From: an uncultured Microcaldota archaeon
GTDB lineage: Archaea > Micrarchaeota > Micrarchaeia > CAILAH01
Length of the DNA: 45,314 nt
NCBI GenBank assembly: GCA_903832205.1
Contig: CAILAH010000063.1
Coordinates: forward strand, 1 to 45,314
Direction: 5' to 3'
Part shown: one piece after another, positions 35,801 to 42,702 of the stretch
Position numbering within the stretch: the stretch's first letter is position 1
How the letters are laid out: each line of letters begins with the position of its first letter
The notes under the pieces: model-generated
Databases searched by the model: none
The model's input: the letters and a program-made list of their open reading frames with translations, nothing else
Told to the model about the DNA's origin: nothing
Translations under genes and position numbers: made by a program

Positions 35801-38800
35801 GCCGTGCCTTGTGAATGTTACCGTTGTGGTCTTTGCCTCCGCCATAATCCCGATGTAAGAGCCGTGCAGGAAGTTGTTTGACCTTGCAGCAAGCCAGGTG
35901 TTGACCCTTCTTGTGAGCGTCTCCTCAATGGGCGAAACTATCGTCCTTCCTTTCTCGTCAATTGCAAACCCTGCATTGACCATTGTGTCCGCACTGCCCA
36001 TGGTCTCATATTTCGGCATGTACTTGGGGCAGGCCAGATATTCTCCCTTGGATTCCACTATCCAGGGCACCTTTGCAAGCGCCTCACCGGGGAGATAGGC
36101 GCCTACGTGCATGATTGCGTTGCTGCCAAGCAGGTCATAGAATTCTATGTACTTCTTTGCCTGATCCGCGGTTATTGTGATACCCTTCCCCGCTGCCCTC
36201 GCGATTACCTTGGCTGCCAGGTCATTTTTCCTATTCGGAAGCTCTTTGTTCGCTATGACAATAAGGTTCTGCGTCTCCTCATACGAAACCCTGCCATAAT
36301 CAACATTGCCCGCGCTATCGCGGGTGACTGGCACCTCAAATGCCTTTACGAAAATATGCTCCTTCCCGTTAATCTTATCCTCAACGAAAAGGTCATAATA
36401 TGCCTCGCTCTCCTTGGAGACGTCCTTGAAGAAGTCCATCATCGCGGGGAACATTACGCCCTTCCATTTCTTGTCCATCTCAAGAAGCAGGTCCTCCGCC
36501 TCCATGTTTTGTGCCTTGCCTTTCTCGATTATGAATCCCATGCTCTCGTTTATTTTTACCATCCTGTTTTTCTTGTCCTTGTTGAGCACCCTGCCGTGGT
36601 CTTCGGTAACCTTTATGCAGGTGTTCTCCCACTCTGCCGTGTTTGCCAAATCGCCAATGTTCTCCTTGAGCCCGACGCGCCCCATCACTCCCGTCGCCCT
36701 GTTGAGCGCCGCAGTGGCCGACCACTCAATCACCGCTTTCTCAACGAGCGTAGAATCGTTGCTTAGCTTCACAAGGTTTTCCTGTGAGTTGGCCTGGGCC
36801 TCATGGGTCTCCATTGCGGTCCCCATCCTATTGCTGAAATTCGTGTATGTGGCCTCATCCATCTTGAGATGATAAATATCACGCAGCGAGTTTAGTGTGC
36901 GCTGCCTTATCTGCCCAAGCCTGTATTCGCGCTCCAAATCAGGCATCTCGTGGCCCTCAATCTGCCCCATCTCGCGTATGCGCATCTGCAGGTCCGACAT
37001 CTGCCTGGAATAATGCCTGCGCACGTTCTCAAAGTCATTCCCCATATTTGTATCCCTAACTGCCTTCTTCTTGGTCATGTTATGCGCTTCCTTTTCGAAA
37101 CTGCCAATCATGTAATGGAACGCTTCGCTGAACGCGAGGAAGCCCATCTCCTCCCGTGTTATGTCCTCAACTCTCCTCTTGTACCTTTCGGGCCTGTTTG
37201 TGGCGCCAATGAGCGAGAAGAGCTCGTCATCACCCACATACCTGGCGTGCGTTTCGCGGATCTTCTCGGGCGTCTCGAACTTCTCCACATTTGACATCAT
37301 GCGCACGGCCGCGTCAAGCCCTTCGTTTTTTGCCTTTATGAGAACGTCCTCCCTGACGAAATCATCCAGCTCCAAATAGCGCCTCAGCTGCTGCTGCTGC
37401 GTCTCGATTATCGCGTCATACTTCAGCGGGTCCTGGCCGATTGCCCTGCCCGCGCCAATTATGAATGCCGCCTCTTCAGGATCAGAAATGGAAGTCAAAT
37501 TGTCAGTTGCAATGCCGTAAACTTCATTGAGTGCATATCTCTTTGAAGTGTATTTTCCGTCGCTTGGCGTGAGCACCTTGTAGAATCCTTCCCTGGTGTA
37601 CTCATCATACTTCTGGACCTCAACAAACAGCCCCTCCTCTTTCTTCTCCATGGTGTCCCTGTAAAGCTGCCCCCAGCCGTTGTCATAAAATTTATCCTTA
37701 ATCTTCTCGTGCCTCTCCACAACCTCCCTGGTCTCGCCAATGAGCTCGCCGCGCCACTTGTCCATCTCCTCATCGATTTTCTTTAGCGCACTCGTGCCCG
37801 TAATTCCCTCCTTTGATTTCTCAATGAATTCCTTGAGCAGCCGATTGTTTATGTCGTTGATAAGCTCCTTCGACAGGTTGGTCGTGGCGATGACTGCCTC
37901 CTGTGCGGGCTTGATCAGGTCAGGCTTTAATGTTCCGGACTCTTTTGCCAGAGCCCATTTTTCCTTGGCCTCATCCAACTTTATCTCTGCAAAATCAATC
38001 TCTGCCTGAATGTCGGTAAGCTTCTTATTATGCGCCTTTTGCGTCGCTATTGGCACTGCATAGCCGAGCATTCTTGCATCTGCCTGTATCTGCTCGAAAT
38101 CCTTGTATTCCTTGAAATAGTTCTGCTGCAGCTTGTCAACCTCGCCTTTTGAGGACCTGTACTTCATTCCGCTTCTTGCATATTCTGCAGCGCGCAGGGG
38201 TGTCTCCACGGACATCTTAACCCAGCCGCGCAAGTCGTCCGCAACCCTGACCGCATATCCGACTCCTGTAATCGATTCCGCCCTTCTCCTTAGCGGCGAG
38301 ATGGTTCCGGTTTCTGAAAAGAGCCCCTCGCGCCCAGATCTGCCTTTTGCAATCTCATCGATGGTCTTATGATAGCTTTCTGGCAAGACTGCTTTCACCT
38401 TGCCCACGGTGCCGCCAACTCCAACCACTCCCCTGTCTACCAGGGAAGCAAAATCTGAGACCAACCTTTCGGAGACATACTTATTGGCAAGCATGATGCC
38501 GGGACTCTCTCTTCGCGAATTTCCGCTGCCCTGCATTTCCCACATATCCTTTATTTTTTGGCGTGCCCTTATGGCAGCGGCATTTTTATCGCTTGCAATT
38601 ATTCCCTTATTCGCCGCGTTCACAAGCTCCGCGCCGATGTTCGCGTACATGCCATATGTCTGGTTGTAATCAATCACAATCGCCCTGTTGATTGCGATGC
38701 CCTTGACCGAATCGCTAATTTTCTTGAGCGCCTCCCTCTTTTTGTCCTCAACCCGCTCCATTATTTCCCTGTAAATCCTCTCTTCCTCTTTTTTCCTGGC

Positions 38801-39676
38801 AGTATCGTTGGGCGCGCTTCTTACCGAGTCAGAGCTCTTCGCGATGCTGCGTGCAGTCCCCTTGATTGAATTCTCCAGCTCCCTCTCGTGCTCATACTGC
38901 TGCTTCCTCAGCACCTTCATCTTATCCTCGCTTATGCTGATTTTTATCTCCGGCTTCCTGCGCGCACTTGGCAGCCTGGGGGTGGTAATATCCAGCAATT
39001 TTAGCGGGTCCTTTCCGGATGCGTAGAGCCCGGCCATCAGGAACCCGATTACAACGAAGAAGTAAATGCACGTGTTCTGGAATCCCGGATTTTTGCTTAT
39101 CGTCTCGATGACTTTCGTCAGCGGCACATCCAGCGGTATGAGTGAGTTCTGGCATATCTTCTGCCGCCTGCCCTGGGATGCGAGCAGCGTGTTATCGCCG
39201 AGGAATTCCCCGTAAATCTCAATGCACCCGTTATCGAGCGACATCTTGTCAATGTCAAATGTGAAGGTTGTCTGCCCGTTTGAGTCCGTTGTATTGGTTT
39301 GGGAAGAACCCCCCGACTTGAGATTAATCGCCTTTCCCTGCAATGGGAACGCCATCGTTCCCGGCGCAACTATTTTCCCCTCCATGCTGCCCGAGCCGGG
39401 CGAGTTGGTCCCGCTTATCTGAAGGCCGGAAGGCAGGGCGCCGACATAATTCGGGCTCTGCGAGTTGTCGCTCCCGAACGACTGTGTGATTTGGTAAAGC
39501 GTGAGCGTTGCGGTGAATGTGGTGTTGCCGGTCTGTATTATAAACATCTCAATGCTTGTCGCGTTCTTGTCCCCGTATGGGCTCACGAGCTTTGCGGACG
39601 CAGGCGTAACAATCAAAATTAGGGCTAGCATTACCAGTGCGAGCATCCGCCTACATATCATGGTAACCAATAACAA
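32813..39676 (-). CDS. 2287-aa membrane-anchored protein of unknown function, mostly charged/coiled-coil
   Basis: Single uninterrupted 6.9-kb ORF; N-terminal signal, TM 'CIYFFVVIGFLMAGLYASG', long charged cytosolic-looking region, C-terminal hydrophobic 'PAIAMYFMPMLTAPALLGLFGLG'. Confidence 0.8.
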   Translation of the reverse strand: MLLVTMICRRMLALVMLALILIVTPASAKLVSPYGDKNATSIEMFIIQTGNTTFTATLTLYQITQSFGSDNSQSPNYVGALPSGLQISGTNSPGSGSMEGKIVAPGTMAFPLQGKAINLKSGGSSQTNTTDSNGQTTFTFDIDKMSLDNGCIEIYGEFLGDNTLLASQGRRQKICQNSLIPLDVPLTKVIETISKNPGFQNTCIYFFVVIGFLMAGLYASGKDPLKLLDITTPRLPSARRKPEIKISISEDKMKVLRKQQYEHERELENSIKGTARSIAKSSDSVRSAPNDTARKKEEERIYREIMERVEDKKREALKKISDSVKGIAINRAIVIDYNQTYGMYANIGAELVNAANKGIIASDKNAAAIRARQKIKDMWEMQGSGNSRRESPGIMLANKYVSERLVSDFASLVDRGVVGVGGTVGKVKAVLPESYHKTIDEIAKGRSGREGLFSETGTISPLRRRAESITGVGYAVRVADDLRGWVKMSVETPLRAAEYARSGMKYRSSKGEVDKLQQNYFKEYKDFEQIQADARMLGYAVPIATQKAHNKKLTDIQAEIDFAEIKLDEAKEKWALAKESGTLKPDLIKPAQEAVIATTNLSKELINDINNRLLKEFIEKSKEGITGTSALKKIDEEMDKWRGELIGETREVVERHEKIKDKFYDNGWGQLYRDTMEKKEEGLFVEVQKYDEYTREGFYKVLTPSDGKYTSKRYALNEVYGIATDNLTSISDPEEAAFIIGAGRAIGQDPLKYDAIIETQQQQLRRYLELDDFVREDVLIKAKNEGLDAAVRMMSNVEKFETPEKIRETHARYVGDDELFSLIGATNRPERYKRRVEDITREEMGFLAFSEAFHYMIGSFEKEAHNMTKKKAVRDTNMGNDFENVRRHYSRQMSDLQMRIREMGQIEGHEMPDLEREYRLGQIRQRTLNSLRDIYHLKMDEATYTNFSNRMGTAMETHEAQANSQENLVKLSNDSTLVEKAVIEWSATAALNRATGVMGRVGLKENIGDLANTAEWENTCIKVTEDHGRVLNKDKKNRMVKINESMGFIIEKGKAQNMEAEDLLLEMDKKWKGVMFPAMMDFFKDVSKESEAYYDLFVEDKINGKEHIFVKAFEVPVTRDSAGNVDYGRVSYEETQNLIVIANKELPNRKNDLAAKVIARAAGKGITITADQAKKYIEFYDLLGSNAIMHVGAYLPGEALAKVPWIVESKGEYLACPKYMPKYETMGSADTMVNAGFAIDEKGRTIVSPIEETLTRRVNTWLAARSNNFLHGSYIGIMAEAKTTTVTFTRHGGYLKKHVLGAFRGNTEFTKDVTRNEQLANKLVEAYKLKYLMSREAEIDKEEFNKILKIMLKPEKIKENLKTELINIKEKMETDLAGRELKLSDINNIRGIPGIKAEITTIDRMLKSPTISPEDYDRQGKKMEILGEYLKVLDAINVVETAGDLRYRNPKKPDELIELDKVIDTCKNLVGEFVMQENLLDLMSKSRLRKEEGQHELDYARKEIGFIENVSKSTFVKQLKGELKGLTLPPDAEKEIDDLLKDIKSKIEASKDPAKETKKDLTLVDTAVDELIGKLDRAKQRVQAALPSMENLIIDKAALEAKYGPQISAIANAADCGRVAATILADPEISAALTASQDVTYRASKMRGIEAKITSAKSKAELERAFNSMFESVFVDAGVYKEAGFTINAAGVEMRYAGKIRSAATPANFRTLADEILADSEVRSALSSLPPGALEIITKRLRSSENAIEFAQAFHHLLNGSYGVGALHRNNEEISHKIKSLRIGMKAKVKDYLQRYDGMHGLEDKLSAGMKVDELLEPINMERAKYKRFWNLTLSEISRDLSLKLMRFGNFQMAKWKGKTSARAKTPFSIVDEIKLYSEAVKTKAKERTEFENLMIAHLRNSAFISEKFLMRAYTLYSTFAAQAHTRMKGYGLNFSGQAGYQFAGPLPSTLMQQLVTYGRHGNAGWFTSMMLAHPIRKVQRTYAQRYSVTRLMTGVPAVYEPMKGTGGFFGDKMNSVKAMMYMKFKDRLAKFGEVIRTTAKDRSPPVFAPYLLSRNPYGEMRISELLEMFTDDFRATARGPRDCLNYLLYKPNDIVIDFQDILFSMKESRSMKKTPEHLMDVGIYGVVANSGFIAGREINFIETALGGPESMYPNRGWGIMHYNPQLSTPAMRYSGYADFYKRTMKPTEVATEIVRMTEFAEETRWQPLVPAIAMYFMPMLTAPALLGLFGLGSAYKYRNHMKYSAIRAKNYISRPPWRGDSWKTYETLSERLRNMYMGMYGTGGTP

Positions 39677-39711
39677 TTAGATAGATTTCATTATATATAT
39701 TTTGTTATTCG

Positions 39712-39845
39712 TGCATCCTTGTCTTTGCGAAGATGGCGTGCCATATCGCCTATGCGAATGCGCATAGCTCCGTCTGATGCTCTCCCGCTACAGGCGTGCC
39801 ACGCCTGAAATAAAATTAGGCCTAGCCCGCCCCTGCGGGCAGATA
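39712..39845. repeat. Intergenic cluster of consecutive short hairpins
   Basis: ATGGC-GT-GCCAT; CTATGCG-AATG-CGCATAG; AGGCGTG-CCA-CGCCT; GCCCGC-CCCT-GCGGGC. Confidence 0.65.
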
Positions 39846-39853
39846 TCCAAAAG

Positions 39854-40588
39854 TTATTTTTTACGTTTTCTCCCTCTCATTCCGGGAAGCTTCAGCTCCG
39901 GGAACGCCTTCTTGATTACATTCTGGCCCGGGGTAAGCGAGTATCCAAGCAATGCGGCGCCCGCCAAAAATGCGCAGACATCCTTTCCGCTCACGTCATA
40001 GACGTCCTTGAGTGTGGCAAGGCCCTTCCTTTTTCCCTTGAGCGCCTTTAGCATGGCGTCCGTATCCGCGGCGCGCGTTGGGAATTTCAGTGAAAGATAT
40101 TTCGATAGCACCGCGGTTTTCACGCCGAGCAAAAATGCAGCCGCCTCGCGCGGTGTTGACTCCGGAGTCAGGCTGGTCTTCTTCACGATGACCCAGTCCT
40201 TTAAATCGCTCATGAACACAAGCTTGCCTTTCATCTTCGCAGCGGCGGTTGCGGCATTTTTCTTTGGCACAACCTCGCCCAGGTATTTCTTCACGAGCTC
40301 GTCAACTATGAGCGCCTCGCACAGGTGCGTGTACTCGCCGCCGTTCGCGCTTTTCACCAGCTTGCCGACCTTGATTTGCGCAACCGCGCCTCCCATATCC
40401 TTTGCGGACAGGCTCGCCACTTCGCCGCGGATCTTTTTTGCATCCACGCCCAGTAGCCCAAAAGGCAGGTCGCCAATTGCGTTGTAGGTTCCCACCAGGC
40501 CCTCCTGCATATCAGCGCTCTCGTAATAAAAGCCGCCGTTTTTTCCAAAGTCAAAGTTCAGCCTCATCATATGCTCCACCGTTATCAT
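39854..40588 (-). CDS. Conserved hypothetical protein
   Basis: 244 aa ORF with basic tail 'MRGRKRKK'; immediately upstream of the 32813-39676 gene. Confidence 0.6.
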   Translation of the reverse strand: MITVEHMMRLNFDFGKNGGFYYESADMQEGLVGTYNAIGDLPFGLLGVDAKKIRGEVASLSAKDMGGAVAQIKVGKLVKSANGGEYTHLCEALIVDELVKKYLGEVVPKKNAATAAAKMKGKLVFMSDLKDWVIVKKTSLTPESTPREAAAFLLGVKTAVLSKYLSLKFPTRAADTDAMLKALKGKRKGLATLKDVYDVSGKDVCAFLAGAALLGYSLTPGQNVIKKAFPELKLPGMRGRKRKK

Positions 40589-40591
40589 AAT

Positions 40592-41152
40592 CTACCTATC
40601 TTTCATCTCGCCAATTATCCTTTTGCATTTATCCACATACTCCTTGATTGGGCCCTCGTTGATAATCATCTTGTCCGCAAGCGCGATGGCCTTGGCCATG
40701 CCGAAGCCCAGCTCCATCTCATCGCTCCACAGGAATTCCTCATAGCTCTTCGGGTCATCTGCCTTGGTCTCCCTCTTCATCACGCGTTCATATCTCATCC
40801 TGGGCGGCGAGTGGATTGCGAGCAAAACCAATTTTTTCTCGCCGAAGGCCTGCCTGAATTCCCTGATCTCGTACATACCCCTTATGCCCACAATTATTAT
40901 TACACCGCTCTTTTCGCTTTCGGCACCAATCCTCTCAATCATTTTCTTCGCGACAATCTCCTTGCCGTACTGTTCCCTGATGCTCTTTGCGAATTCGCGC
41001 ATGTTCCTGTTGTCAATCTGGATGCCTTCCCTGTCCATCATTTCCACGACAATGGAGCGCATCTCGTAAATTGGGAGCCCCGCAGCCCTGGCCACCTCTC
41101 CCAGCACGGTCTTGCCGCATCCCCTCATTCCGGTAACACAGATAATCTTCAT
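40592..41152 (-). CDS. UPF0200 / dephospho-CoA kinase-like P-loop ATPase
   Basis: 'MKIICVTGMRGCGKTVLGEVARAAGLPIYEM' Walker A; archaeal UPF0200-like layout. Confidence 0.8.
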   Translation of the reverse strand: MKIICVTGMRGCGKTVLGEVARAAGLPIYEMRSIVVEMMDREGIQIDNRNMREFAKSIREQYGKEIVAKKMIERIGAESEKSGVIIIVGIRGMYEIREFRQAFGEKKLVLLAIHSPPRMRYERVMKRETKADDPKSYEEFLWSDEMELGFGMAKAIALADKMIINEGPIKEYVDKCKRIIGEMKDR

Positions 41153-41157
41153 TGGAA

Positions 41158-41670
41158 TCACCAGGGCACCTTTTTCAGCCCGAGCAAGTTTGCGATGATG
41201 TTCATCACCCTGTGCAGCACGTAGGTCACTACCAGCACCAGCACGACGGCCTCAGGAAGCAGCACCTGCGGGAGCATGGCCGCGAGTATGAAGTAGGGCA
41301 GCAGAAGCGCAACTATGATGAACAGCAGCTGGTCCATGAGCAGCGACGGCCTGCCCCTCTCGTAATTCAGCCTTCTCTTGATGAAACTGCCGAGCATGTC
41401 CCCGAGCATTGCGCCGGAGCTCGAAAGGAACGCGAGGAACGCGAATGCGGAATTGCCCGTAACGCCTGCCTCTGCATAGCCTACAATTACTCCCGCAACA
41501 ATGCCCACAATAAGCCCCTTCCAGGTCTTGCCGTCACCCAGCCATCTCCTCCCATCCCAGGCACTCATGCCGAAATCAACGGGCGCACCGCCGCCGAAGA
41601 TTACCGGCACCGCGTTTGCTACGTATGGCGGAAGCAGGAACAGGATGATTGCAATCAGGTCAAATTGCAT
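41158..41670 (-). CDS. carS: CDP-archaeol synthase
   Basis: 'LPPYVANAVPVIFGGGAPVDFG....GDGKTWKGLIVGIVAGVIVGY', DUF46/CarS pattern. Confidence 0.88.
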   Translation of the reverse strand: MQFDLIAIILFLLPPYVANAVPVIFGGGAPVDFGMSAWDGRRWLGDGKTWKGLIVGIVAGVIVGYAEAGVTGNSAFAFLAFLSSSGAMLGDMLGSFIKRRLNYERGRPSLLMDQLLFIIVALLLPYFILAAMLPQVLLPEAVVLVLVVTYVLHRVMNIIANLLGLKKVPW

Positions 41671-41724
41671 AATACTTTTTTCTAAAGGATGAAGCTTATA
41701 TTTATTGTATGCCCGAACTCACTC

Positions 41725-42666
41725 ATGAAACGGCCAACGGGTATCTCGTTAATCGGCATGATTGCAATTGTGGTTATTGTTGCCGCGGTCGGCATTGTCA
41801 TTCTCGCATCAATCGGCCAGGCGGTGGGCGTGATGCTCTTTTCAAAGCCGTGCATTGCGGAGGTCAGGATCGGCTCCGAGATTGTCGACAGCGCACCTGC
41901 AGCCAGCCTGCTCTCCCCGGAGTCGCCGCCATCCGCGAGCGAGATTAACGCGATGATTGACTCAGCCAACGAGCGCGAGGACATCAAGGCCATTGTGCTT
42001 TACGTGGATTCGCCGGGCGGCGAGGTGATACCCAGCAGGGAAATATACGAGCACGTTAAATATTCAAAGAAGCCGGTGGTCGCATATTTCCGAAGCATGG
42101 CCGCATCCGGAGGCTACTACGCCGCAGTGGGCTCAGATTATATAGTGTCCGAGCCCGAAACGATTACAGGCAGCATCGGCGTGCGCACCACTTCCGTTTC
42201 CATGTCGGGCCTTTTCGATAAGCTCGGCATCAACTACACAAACGTGGTGTCAGGAAAGATGAAGGACATGGGCGATGTGAACCACAATCTCACCGATGAT
42301 GAGCGCGTCGTCCTCCAGTCTTTCATTGATGAGATATTCACGGAGTTCAAGGACACGGTCTATGAGAACAGGCACGGCAGGCCCGGATTCTCAGATGAGG
42401 AGTTCAACAAGATTCTGGACGCGCGCGTACTGACCGGCAGGCAGGCCTACAAGATCGGCCTCGTGGACGAGCTGGGCAATGAGACGCGCGCATTTGAAAA
42501 GGCCGCATCCCTTGCCCACGTAACCGAATATGACAAGTGCGAAATCACGCCGGACCGCGGCATACTGCGCTCATTCATACAGGAGCTCGCCAGGCCATTG
42601 CAGGTTAACGTCAACGTCAACACCGGGCTTGAACCGAATTCAAAGATGGGCGTAAGTTACACGTAA
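41725..42666 (+). CDS. sppA: Signal peptide peptidase SppA
   Basis: 'AIVLYVDSPGGEVIPSREIYEHV', 'VAYFRSMAASGGYYAAVGSDYIVSEPETITGSIGV'; N-terminal TM. Confidence 0.9.
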   Translation: MKRPTGISLIGMIAIVVIVAAVGIVILASIGQAVGVMLFSKPCIAEVRIGSEIVDSAPAASLLSPESPPSASEINAMIDSANEREDIKAIVLYVDSPGGEVIPSREIYEHVKYSKKPVVAYFRSMAASGGYYAAVGSDYIVSEPETITGSIGVRTTSVSMSGLFDKLGINYTNVVSGKMKDMGDVNHNLTDDERVVLQSFIDEIFTEFKDTVYENRHGRPGFSDEEFNKILDARVLTGRQAYKIGLVDELGNETRAFEKAASLAHVTEYDKCEITPDRGILRSFIQELARPLQVNVNVNTGLEPNSKMGVSYT

Positions 42667-42702
42667 GAGAAAAAGAGAATGGGATAAATCCCAAATTTAT
42701 TT

